From the NCBI GenBank assembly GCA_015233155.1, contig JADFYG010000026.1, positions 13,255 to 77,254 of the forward strand: a DNA stretch of 64,000 nucleotides, written 5' to 3'. This document shows, one piece after another, positions 33,444 through 41,147 of this stretch. A program made the translations under genes and the position numbers. Each line of letters starts with the position of its first letter. Position 1 is the stretch's first letter. This DNA comes from Candidatus Rifleibacteriota bacterium. GTDB taxonomy: Bacteria > Muiribacteriota > Ozemobacteria > Ozemobacterales > Ozemobacteraceae. The notes beneath the pieces were generated by a model. That model was not told the origin of the DNA. It saw only the letters and a program-made list of their open reading frames with translations, and ran no database searches.

Positions 33444-33911
33444 ATGAACCCACGAACACGCCTGATTCTCATCATCGTTGCGGTTCTCGTTCTCTTTTTG
33501 GTGGTTGGCGGCGTCGCTTTCCTGGCGACAAAGAAAGCCACCACCGGACCCAGCCACGAACCGGCTCCACCACCTGCGCAGGAAGAAATCAACAAAGCGC
33601 CGAAAATGGGGCGGTTCAGTCTTGGCGAGTTTACGGCAACGACGCGAGACGAGGAGCTGCATTACATAAAAATAGAAGTGGAACTCGGATTCGTAGGGGC
33701 TTTGGACAAAGAGCTGGAAGAACGCAAGGGTGAATTGCGCGACGCCATTAATACCATTCTTATGAAGCTGACGATCCAACGTGCGAAGGAGGATTACATA
33801 GATCACTTCCTGCACAAAGATATCGAAAAGCGTGTCAATGAGCTCCTTGGAACTACATCTGCGGACAGCCGTATCATAAAAGTGTTTATTCCTGCATTCC
33901 TTATCAACTGA
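33444..33911 (+). CDS. fliL: Flagellar basal body-associated protein FliL
   Basis: FliL is a single-pass membrane protein that surrounds and supports the stator units. The 155-aa protein has a basic N terminus, one membrane helix (LILIIVAVLVLFLVVGGVAF, about 7-26), a Pro-rich linker and a periplasmic domain with FSLGEFTATTRDEELHYIKI and VEL, ending with the conserved VFIPAFLIN, close to the family's usual ending. It is 84 bp after flbD and 101 bp before fliM. Confidence 0.92.
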   Translation: MNPRTRLILIIVAVLVLFLVVGGVAFLATKKATTGPSHEPAPPPAQEEINKAPKMGRFSLGEFTATTRDEELHYIKIEVELGFVGALDKELEERKGELRDAINTILMKLTIQRAKEDYIDHFLHKDIEKRVNELLGTTSADSRIIKVFIPAFLIN

Positions 33912-34012
33912 ATCGCCCGGACAGCCGATAAGTTGAAGGACCCCTCCCGAAACCGAAGGGGGTAATTGATTTTAAACCGTAAATTCTAAGAAAGCGTTTT
34001 CTTTTCTAAATA

Positions 34013-35080
34013 ATGGTTGAAACCCTTTCTCAAAATGAAATAGATGCCCTGCTTTCAGCACTGAATACCTCCAGTGGAGCTGCCAGCTCATCTGGAGGTG
34101 AAGCCGCTGGTTCCGGATCTGCCGGCGGCGCGGGCAGTCCCGGGAAAGGCGGCGCTCCCCGGATGATGGAGCCCGATAAGATCAAGCGGGGCAAGATCTA
34201 CGATTTCAAGCGTCAGACCAAATTTTCGAAAGAGCAGATGGGCACCATTCAACTCATCCACGAAACCTTTGCCCGTCTGGTCGCAACTTATCTTTCCACA
34301 CAACTAAGAGCCTATGCTCAAGCCACTATTATCTCTGTCGATCAGCTGACCTTTGAAGAGCTTATACGCTCGATATATTCACCGACCTTCATAACCGGTA
34401 TCAGATCGGAAAAGCTTGATGGAAAAGCCCTGATCGATGTGAATTTGAATGTAGTCTTCACAATTTTGGATCGGTTGCTTGGCGGTAACGGAACGCCACT
34501 TGGGACACTCCGACAGTTGACCGAAATCGAAACCCATATAATGCAACGCATAATGCAGCGAGTGATGGGATTGCTGCGTGAAGCCTGGATCAACGTCGTA
34601 GACCTTACGCCGAGCATTGAGTTCATCGAATCCAATCCGCAGTTTGCGCAAATTGTTCCCCCCGGGGACATGGTTCTTACAGTCGTGATTGAGATAAAAA
34701 TTCACGATGTTACGGGGACGATGAGTCTGTGCATTCCTTATAACACGGTTGAGCCGGTTGCACAGAAGCTGAATGCCGCATCCTGGTTTGCAGCTATCCG
34801 TAAGGAGCCTTTAACGACAAATGTTCAAGCAATTACACGGCAAATTCGGACTATCGATATTCCAGTCGTGGCTGAGCTTGGCACCGCGACATTGACACTT
34901 CAAGACATAATAAGCCTGCAGCGCGGCGATATTCTCATGACCGACCGTCTGGTCAAAGAAGACCTCGATATCCGCGTCGGGAACCTGGTGAAATTTAGAG
35001 GCCGACCGGGCATTCTGGGCAAGAAAATGGCAATATCGATCACCAAGGTGCTTGACAATCCCGAGGAGGAAAAGTTGTGA
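34013..35080 (+). CDS. fliM: Flagellar motor switch protein FliM
   Basis: FliM binds phosphorylated CheY and controls rotation direction. The 355-aa protein begins with the CheY-P-binding motif LSQNEIDALLSAL (5-17), then a Gly/Ser linker (20-48), then the CheC-like middle domain (IYDFKRQTKFSKEQM, LEELIRSIYSPTF-like region, GGNGTPLGTLRQLTEIE), and a C-terminal SpoA/FliN-like domain (VVAELGTATLTLQDIISLQRGDILMT split around 285-310). The stop overlaps the fliY start (GTGA). Confidence 0.96.
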   Translation: MVETLSQNEIDALLSALNTSSGAASSSGGEAAGSGSAGGAGSPGKGGAPRMMEPDKIKRGKIYDFKRQTKFSKEQMGTIQLIHETFARLVATYLSTQLRAYAQATIISVDQLTFEELIRSIYSPTFITGIRSEKLDGKALIDVNLNVVFTILDRLLGGNGTPLGTLRQLTEIETHIMQRIMQRVMGLLREAWINVVDLTPSIEFIESNPQFAQIVPPGDMVLTVVIEIKIHDVTGTMSLCIPYNTVEPVAQKLNAASWFAAIRKEPLTTNVQAITRQIRTIDIPVVAELGTATLTLQDIISLQRGDILMTDRLVKEDLDIRVGNLVKFRGRPGILGKKMAISITKVLDNPEEEKL

Positions 35081-36522
35081 CAGATCTGCTTTCACAGGAA
35101 GAAATTGACGCGCTGTTGCGCAGTGCCGGAAGTCCTCCCCCTCAAGACGAGCCGCCTTTCCCGGGCCCGGAGTCACAACCTCCGGAGGCACCCCAACCTC
35201 CGGTAGCACCTGCGCCTCCGGTAGTCGCACCAGCCGCCGTGAAACCCGCCCCCGCGGCGGCATCGAGCAGCCCCAAAGCCCCTGCTTCGGGGGGCGACGA
35301 AAATCTCAAAAATGTTCTTTCCAGTGAAGCTCTCGACCAGTTGTCCGAAGTAGCGAAACTATCCATGGGAGCGACTTCGTCAGTCGTTCAGATGTTGCTG
35401 AATAAGCCGACTGAATTATCTCCTTCGCAGCTTAGGGTGGTTTCTTACTCTACTCTAGCCAATGAAGCCGGCGCCGAAGATTACATCATCGCAAAGATCT
35501 CTTATGTCGAGGGATTCGACGGAAATTCCTATCTTTTGATTCGAAAGAACATTTCCGCCATCATTGGTGATCTGATGATGGGTGGAGAAGGCGTGAATCC
35601 TGAGTTTCAGGACATGCACAAATCCGCCGTAGGCGAGATGATGAATCAGATGATGGGCAAAACGACGACAACGCTCTCCGAGTTGTTTAAGAGACGGGTC
35701 GACATTGCGCCGCCGCAGGTGGAAGTAGTTAATTTCAAGGCGGGTCCGCCGCAAATGCCGGATTTCACTCCGAATTCCGTCTTTTTACGAGTGGGATTCC
35801 ACTTGAAAATCGGTGATATAGCGGAAAGCGAAATGGTTCAATTGCAGCCGGTTGAGTTCGCTAAATTCATGGCGAATGAACTTGCAGCGCCCAAAGCAGC
35901 GGCAAAAAAAGCTGCTGCACCTCCACCGCCACCACCACCTCCTCCTCCACAACAGCAACCCGCCCCGGTTGCGCAACAACCAGTTATGCCACAGGGGATG
36001 GGAATGCCACAAGGCATGGGTATGCCGCAGGGAATGCCGCAGGGAATGCCACAAATGCCTCAGGGCATGCCACAAGGCATGATGCCAGGTATGGGAATGC
36101 CGGGCATGGGAATGCCACAAGGCATGATGCCGGGCATGGGAATGCCAGGCATGGGAATGCCGGGCATGGGAATGCCAGGTATGGGAATGCCGGGCATGGG
36201 GATGCCACTCCAAGGCAATCCAGCCGACTTTAGCATGCTCCAGATGCCCATGGGAGGAGGTCTCCAGTCGAACATAGATCTTCTCCTGGACGTTCCATTA
36301 CAAATAACGGTTGAACTTGGAAGAACGAGAAAGTTGCTGAAAGAGGTGCTTGAATTAGGTATAGGTTCTGTTGTAGAGTTGGACAAACTCGCGGGAGAGG
36401 CAGTGGAAGTTCTCGTCAATAACAAGCTTATTGCCAAAGGTGAAGTAGTCGTTATCGATGAGAATTTTGCAGTGCGCATCACCAGCATTGTTAACCCGCA
36501 AGATCGCCTTCAGGCGCTTTAA
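35077..36522 (+). CDS. fliY: Flagellar motor switch phosphatase FliY/FliN with a Gly-Met-Pro repeat linker
   Basis: A 481-aa FliY-type protein: CheY-P-binding motif LLSQEEIDALL (4-14), a Pro/Ala-rich linker, a CheC-like domain (about 80-265), a repeat linker (about 280-385), and a C-terminal FliN SpoA domain (NIDLLLDVPLQITVELGR to the end). CheC-type phosphatases use two E-x2-N sites. Here the second is intact (VGEMMNQMMGK) but the first reads SEVAKLSMG, with Lys in place of Asn. The linker is eight consecutive Pro followed by about 20 GMGMPQ/GMGMPG units. The start is GTG at 35077 with AGGAGG upstream, coupled to fliM. Confidence 0.93.
   Translation: MTDLLSQEEIDALLRSAGSPPPQDEPPFPGPESQPPEAPQPPVAPAPPVVAPAAVKPAPAAASSSPKAPASGGDENLKNVLSSEALDQLSEVAKLSMGATSSVVQMLLNKPTELSPSQLRVVSYSTLANEAGAEDYIIAKISYVEGFDGNSYLLIRKNISAIIGDLMMGGEGVNPEFQDMHKSAVGEMMNQMMGKTTTTLSELFKRRVDIAPPQVEVVNFKAGPPQMPDFTPNSVFLRVGFHLKIGDIAESEMVQLQPVEFAKFMANELAAPKAAAKKAAAPPPPPPPPPPQQQPAPVAQQPVMPQGMGMPQGMGMPQGMPQGMPQMPQGMPQGMMPGMGMPGMGMPQGMMPGMGMPGMGMPGMGMPGMGMPGMGMPLQGNPADFSMLQMPMGGGLQSNIDLLLDVPLQITVELGRTRKLLKEVLELGIGSVVELDKLAGEAVEVLVNNKLIAKGEVVVIDENFAVRITSIVNPQDRLQAL
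35990..36213 (+). repeat. Tandem repeats encoding Gly-Met-Pro units in fliY
   Basis: Repeats of ATGGGAATGCCGGGC and variants (ATGCCACAAGGC) run for about 220 bp inside fliY. The unit length is 6 to 15 bp and always in frame, encoding GMGMPG or MPQG. Copy number could change by slippage without breaking the frame. Confidence 0.85.
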
Positions 36523-36540
36523 TAGGAGACCTCCTGACTG

Positions 36541-36903
36541 ATGGGAAAGACCATTTTGATCGTAGACGACGCAGCATTCATGCGGATGATGATTAAGGAC
36601 ATCCTTAGCAAGAATGGTTACGAAGTCCTCGGCGAAGCGCAAACCGGCAAAGAAGCTGTGGAAATGTTCCAGAAGCTCAAACCGGATCTCGTGACCATGG
36701 ATATTACCATGCCCGAAATGAACGGAATCGACGCGGTTCGAGCCATTAGAGGTCTCGATCCAACAGCCCGGATCATCATGTGCAGCGCAATGGGCCAACA
36801 AGCCATGGTAATTGACGCAATTTCCGCGGGCGCCCGGGATTTTATAGTGAAGCCATTTCAGCCCAATCGGGTCTTGGAAGCCGTGCAAAAAGCTTTGCGC
36901 TAA
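36541..36903 (+). CDS. cheY: Chemotaxis response regulator CheY
   Basis: A 120-aa single receiver domain that carries phosphate from CheA to the FliM/FliY switch. The acidic pocket is D9-D10 (LIVDDAAFMR), the phosphoacceptor is D54 (VTMDITMPEMNG), with S82 (MCSAMGQ) and K104 (FIVKPFQP), so the domain is complete. It sits between fliY and fliO as in Bacillus. A GGAG stretch lies about 14 bases before the ATG. Confidence 0.96.
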   Translation: MGKTILIVDDAAFMRMMIKDILSKNGYEVLGEAQTGKEAVEMFQKLKPDLVTMDITMPEMNGIDAVRAIRGLDPTARIIMCSAMGQQAMVIDAISAGARDFIVKPFQPNRVLEAVQKALR

Positions 36904-36933
36904 CTTCGCAGTAAACGATTTTATTCAATCCTG

Positions 36934-37791
36934 ATGCTTTCGCTGCACTTTTCTTTTCGAAGAGTAATATTGCGTTTTTTTTCGATCTCAGGAATCTTTT
37001 TTTCACTGTTTTTTGCCTTTGCTTCCGCGGAAAGTTTTGCTGCAGAAACTGTATCCTCTGCAAGTTTAATAGCTCCGCCATATCCAGGGGCCTATATAGT
37101 CGGTTCTCAGCCAGCTTCTTCCACGCCCGCCATAGCAACAGCGGATCTTCTGTTTCCGCCTAATGAAGTTGCAACCTCGCCGGGGGCGATGCTTTCCGAT
37201 CCGTTTTCCATTGTTCTTCGACTTATAACCTCCCTTGCCATAGTTATCGGTCTCGTTTTCGCCCTTGCCTGGTTGCTTCAAAAACGAGGAGGATTGTATC
37301 GCTCCGTTTTTGGCCGAACACTGGGAATTCTTCCGCTCGACAATCGTCGTTTTATCTATCTTGTGGATGTGATGGGAAGAATTTTGGTTCTGGGCGTTAC
37401 TGAACAGCAGATCAATCTGCTCTGTGAGATCTCGGACAAAGCTACTATCGATGCCCTGCGCATTCAAACAAATACCACCGCAACCCCTGGGCTCGAACGT
37501 CTGTTCGGTTTTCTCCGGCGCGGCGGTCAGATGGGGCCGGAAGATTCCACGGACGAAAGTGAAGTCGGCACTTCAAATTTTTCCGCCCACACACAAAATG
37601 CTCAGGCGCAAATCAGGCAGGTAGAGAAGCTCATGTTTCAGCGACGACAGGAAGTCGATGAGCACCAGGCAAATCCCGTTATAACTCCGAATTCTTCTGC
37701 TCCTTCGACTTCGAAGACACAATCGCCGACTTCAGAAGTCCAGCGACCGCCGATGCCTCGTCCGGAGCGACCTTTTCGCGGTCCGGAATGA
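36934..37791 (+). CDS. fliO: Flagellar biosynthesis protein FliO (FliZ-like)
   Basis: FliO helps assemble the FliP export-gate ring. The 285-aa protein has a signal peptide or first helix (about 5-35), a membrane helix (FSIVLRLITSLAIVIGLVFALAW, about 91-113), and a cytoplasmic FliO domain: GGLYRSVFGRTLGILPLDNR, RFIYLVDVMGRILVLGVTEQQINLL. The last 90 residues are Gln/Ser/Pro-rich and disordered. Position between cheY and fliP supports the call, although FliO sequences are poorly conserved. Confidence 0.88.
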   Translation: MLSLHFSFRRVILRFFSISGIFFSLFFAFASAESFAAETVSSASLIAPPYPGAYIVGSQPASSTPAIATADLLFPPNEVATSPGAMLSDPFSIVLRLITSLAIVIGLVFALAWLLQKRGGLYRSVFGRTLGILPLDNRRFIYLVDVMGRILVLGVTEQQINLLCEISDKATIDALRIQTNTTATPGLERLFGFLRRGGQMGPEDSTDESEVGTSNFSAHTQNAQAQIRQVEKLMFQRRQEVDEHQANPVITPNSSAPSTSKTQSPTSEVQRPPMPRPERPFRGPE

Positions 37792-37848
37792 TACTTCCAA
37801 TCTCTCTATTGCGAATGAAAAATTTATCCTCTTGAAAAGTTTCCGGGT

Positions 37849-38727
37849 TTGTACTATATCTTGTGGATGGTTTGCATTGTGCGGCGTCCACCGTTTTTAT
37901 TGTGTGTTTTTCTTCTTCTTTCCATGATTTTTTGCGGGGGCACCGCTCGAGCGCAGGGCACGGACATTTCTGCGCCCCGTGCACGTATTTCAACACAGGA
38001 CAGTGCAAAGATTCAGAAGATTGAGCCGACCGACACGCCATTTCCCATTCCCCGTATTCGGCTTGATATCGATCCCTCGCGAGAACGTGGACAAATAGGG
38101 ACATCCTTTCAGATCCTGATTTTGTTGACTATCCTAAGTCTCGCCCCGTCGATTCTCATCATGCTGACAAGCTTCACGCGCATTCTGATAGTTTTGAATT
38201 TTGTCAGACGTGCCCTGACCACACAACAGGAACCCAGTAATCAGATTCTAATCGGCTTGGCACTTTTTCTGACATTTTTTACGATGATGCCGGTCTTTGA
38301 AAAAATGCAGACACAAGCAATAAAACCTTTCATGAACAAGGAAATTGATTACCAGGAAGCCTATTATCGTGGAATAAAGCCTCTTCGCGATTTCATGTTC
38401 GTTCATGCCCGTCCTGCAGATCTTGCACTGTTTGCGGGAATAGAAGGCAGCTCAAAACCCAGGACGAAAGACGAATTAAGCACACTTGCGCTGATTCCCG
38501 CATTCATGACGAGTGAAATTCGAACAGCATTCCAAATGGGCGTAATCATATTTCTTCCGTTTCTCGTGATCGACATGGTAGTCGCTTCCGTGCTGATGTC
38601 CATGGGAATGCTTATGTTGCCTCCGGTGATGATTTCCATGCCCTTCAAGATCCTGCTTTTTGTTATGGTGGATGGCTGGAATCTGGTCATCAAGTCGCTG
38701 GTGCTGAGCTTCGGCGGAAACGCCTGA
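37849..38727 (+). CDS. fliP: Flagellar export gate protein FliP
   Basis: FliP is a core subunit of the FliPQR export gate. The 292-aa protein has a cleavable signal sequence (about 10-36), then SFQILILLTILSLAPSILIM, LTSFTRILIVLNFVRRALTT and the C-terminal ALIPAFMTSEIRTAFQMGVI, IFLPFLVIDMVVASVLMSMG and MLMLPPVMISMPFKILLFVM, all hallmark FliP segments. The start is uncertain: TTG at 37849 or ATG at 37867, with no strong ribosome binding site for either. Confidence 0.95.
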   Translation: MYYILWMVCIVRRPPFLLCVFLLLSMIFCGGTARAQGTDISAPRARISTQDSAKIQKIEPTDTPFPIPRIRLDIDPSRERGQIGTSFQILILLTILSLAPSILIMLTSFTRILIVLNFVRRALTTQQEPSNQILIGLALFLTFFTMMPVFEKMQTQAIKPFMNKEIDYQEAYYRGIKPLRDFMFVHARPADLALFAGIEGSSKPRTKDELSTLALIPAFMTSEIRTAFQMGVIIFLPFLVIDMVVASVLMSMGMLMLPPVMISMPFKILLFVMVDGWNLVIKSLVLSFGGNA

Positions 38728-38740
38728 CAGCTGTTTTGCC

Positions 38741-39010
38741 ATGACAGAATTTCAGCTTCTCGAACTTTTGAAGGAAACAATATATCTTTCATTTATTCTT
38801 TCCTTGCCGATGCTTGCAATTGGTACTGTTGTCGGGGTCATTGTCAGCATTTTCCAGACCGTAACCTCCATTCAGGACCAAAGTCTTGCATTCATTCCAA
38901 AACTTTTTGCAACGATGGTTTCGGTTATTCTTTTCGGTCCCTGGATGCTTGCCATGATGAAAGAATTCACTGTCCATCTTCTTACACTCCTCCCTCAATT
39001 TGCCAAATGA
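38741..39010 (+). CDS. fliQ: Flagellar export gate protein FliQ
   Basis: FliQ is the small two-helix subunit of the FliPQR gate. The 89-aa protein has two membrane hairpin helices (about 16-38 and 54-75) and the conserved QTVTSIQDQSLAFIPKLFAT. It is 13 bp after fliP and overlaps fliR by 4 bp (ATGA). Confidence 0.96.
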   Translation: MTEFQLLELLKETIYLSFILSLPMLAIGTVVGVIVSIFQTVTSIQDQSLAFIPKLFATMVSVILFGPWMLAMMKEFTVHLLTLLPQFAK

Positions 39011-39789
39011 GCGAGGCAGCCTTTCTCAACGCCGTCGGACTGTTCCTGTTAGGACTTGTCCGTATCTCGGGCTTTTATGTAAATCTTCCGGCTTTTGGTG
39101 AAACCACCGTACCAAATCGCATAAAGGCGGGGCTGGCCGGATTAACCACGTTGCTTATTCTCCCGCACCTGATTCGAACGCAAAAGCTCCCGGATCTGAG
39201 TGTCCTGGGATACGGTTTCATGGGATTCCAGGAGATGATTCTTGGCATAACAATGGGTTTCGTTGTACTTGTCACCATCGATGCATTGAAATTTGGTGGC
39301 GAGATCATGGGGATGCAGATCGGATTCTCATTCATTCAGGTCGTAGACCCGGAGTCAAGTCGTTCTCAGGCAGTTCTCGCAGAGTTTTTCCAGGTGATGG
39401 TAGTTCTGCTGTTTTTGATGATGAATGGACATGCCATTCTTCTGCAAGCCTTTATACAGAGCTTCGACCTGATACCTATTGTATCGACTCAGTTGCCGGC
39501 TGCAGCTGTGGAGGAGGTTGTGCGCCTCACGGCAACAATATTCGCTCTGGGTTTGCAGATTGCCATGCCAATAGTATCCGTAATGCTCGTCAGTGATATC
39601 GCGCTAGGCATCATCGCCCGAACGGTACCACGCATGAATATCTTCCAGGTTGGTTTTGCCATAAAAATCCTTCTTGGTTTCACGACTCTGATCATGCTGT
39701 TGCCGTTTATTTCTGATTTCATGAAAGATCTTATTCAGCAAGTTTATGGGCAAGTGGATACTATTCTGAAACTGATGGCACCCAAATGA
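39007..39789 (+). CDS. fliR: Flagellar export gate protein FliR
   Basis: FliR completes the FliPQR gate. The 260-aa protein has six to seven hydrophobic segments and family motifs FGETTVPNRIKAGLAGLTTL, MGMQIGFSFIQVVDP and LGIIARTVPRMNIFQVGFAI with KI following. It starts inside the fliQ stop. It is not fused to flhB, which follows after 10 bp. Confidence 0.96.
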   Translation: MSEAAFLNAVGLFLLGLVRISGFYVNLPAFGETTVPNRIKAGLAGLTTLLILPHLIRTQKLPDLSVLGYGFMGFQEMILGITMGFVVLVTIDALKFGGEIMGMQIGFSFIQVVDPESSRSQAVLAEFFQVMVVLLFLMMNGHAILLQAFIQSFDLIPIVSTQLPAAAVEEVVRLTATIFALGLQIAMPIVSVMLVSDIALGIIARTVPRMNIFQVGFAIKILLGFTTLIMLLPFISDFMKDLIQQVYGQVDTILKLMAPK

Positions 39790-39799
39790 TGGGAAAATT

Positions 39800-40921
39800 A
39801 TGAGTTATCCCCCTGAGAATGCTTGTGTTTTGCATGTAAGCAAGCTTCCATTCGATCTTCAACTGTTCGCCGGAGAAAAAACCGAACCCGCAACTGAAAA
39901 ACGTCGGGAAGAAGCTCGCCTCAGTGGCAATATCGCGAAATCCCAGGATATTGAGTCTGTAGCGGTAATGATTATGTCTTTCCTGATTTTGCGATTCTAT
40001 GGGTCGCAAATTATTGGCCTCATGGGTGATTACATGCGTTACACACTTGGGAACTCCATGACGCTTTCTATCGATCCACAGACATTAATGAAGCTTTTTT
40101 CAGGAATGTTGGTTGTTACGCTCAAGTGCCTCTTCCCAGTATTTCTTGTCATAATGGTAACGGCCGTCGCGACCAATATCGCTCAGGTTGGATTCATGCT
40201 ATCCAGTGAGCCACTCCTTCCGGATCTTAATAAAATCAATCCGATTTCCGGGTTTCAGAACCTGTTTTCTAAAAAGGCAGTCGGAGAGCTGGTAAAATCG
40301 ATCTTCAAGATTGCAGTAGTCAGCTACATTCCATACACAACAATGTTGGAGAAGCTTCCATTTCTACTTCGATTCATACAGCTGGAACCAATGCCGTCGA
40401 TGATCTTTCTCGGCGATCTGGTCTTCTGGATGGCACTCAAGATTCTTCTGGCTTTGTTGTTTCTCGCATTACTGGATTATTGGTACCAGTGGTGGATCTA
40501 TGAAGAGAGCCTGATGATGTCCAAAGAAGAAATCAAGGAAGAATACAAGCAGCGTGAAGGCGACCCGAAAGTCAAACAGAAGATTCGCGAACGCCAGCGT
40601 AAAATAGCTACATCGAGAATGATGAGCGAAGTTCCAAAAGCAACTGTTGTCGTCACGAACCCGACGCATATTGCAATTGCCATATCATACGAGGAAGAAT
40701 CAAGCTCCGCCCCACTTGTTGTAGCAATGGGGACTGGGCTCACCGCGCAACGAATAAAAGAAATCGCGAAAGAACATGACGTGCCCATAGTTGAGAACAA
40801 ACCTCTTGCACAAGCCTTACATAAGATGGTAGATGTAGGGGATGAAATTCCTCAGGAATTATATAAGGCTGTAGCTGAGATTCTTGCACAGGTTTGGCGT
40901 ATGAAGGGAAAAGTTAATTAA
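39800..40921 (+). CDS. flhB: Flagellar export switch protein FlhB
   Basis: FlhB switches export from rod/hook to filament substrates. The 373-aa protein has an N-terminal KTEPATEKRREEARLSGNIA, four membrane segments (about 52-72, 104-130, 160-185, 205-230), and a cytoplasmic domain that contains the self-cleavage motif NPTH in VVVTNPTHIAIAISYE, followed by GTGLTAQRIKEIAKEHDVPI. Everything needed for autocleavage is present. Confidence 0.96.
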   Translation: MSYPPENACVLHVSKLPFDLQLFAGEKTEPATEKRREEARLSGNIAKSQDIESVAVMIMSFLILRFYGSQIIGLMGDYMRYTLGNSMTLSIDPQTLMKLFSGMLVVTLKCLFPVFLVIMVTAVATNIAQVGFMLSSEPLLPDLNKINPISGFQNLFSKKAVGELVKSIFKIAVVSYIPYTTMLEKLPFLLRFIQLEPMPSMIFLGDLVFWMALKILLALLFLALLDYWYQWWIYEESLMMSKEEIKEEYKQREGDPKVKQKIRERQRKIATSRMMSEVPKATVVVTNPTHIAIAISYEEESSSAPLVVAMGTGLTAQRIKEIAKEHDVPIVENKPLAQALHKMVDVGDEIPQELYKAVAEILAQVWRMKGKVN

Positions 40922-41147
40922 ATGCACGAAACAGGGCACGCCTACAGGTGCAGTGGTGCGTTGATTTTCGACTTTTTCTCGTCCTTCCCATGGTTCTTTT
41001 TCTCAGAGATTTTAGCCGATGAAATTAATGCAAAATTCACGAAATATTCCGGAATGGCTTGGCATTCCTCGCCTGCAGTTAAGCGATTAATCAGCTACTG
41101 CCTCTGCCGTTACAATTCGCTTGCTTTGATGATTGAGAAGGGGAACC

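Noticed and set aside
35990-36213. Regular repeats that could suggest a CRISPR array
   Set aside because: The repeats are contiguous, in frame and coding (GMGMP units in FliY), with no unique spacers. No CRISPR array or cas gene was seen in the window.
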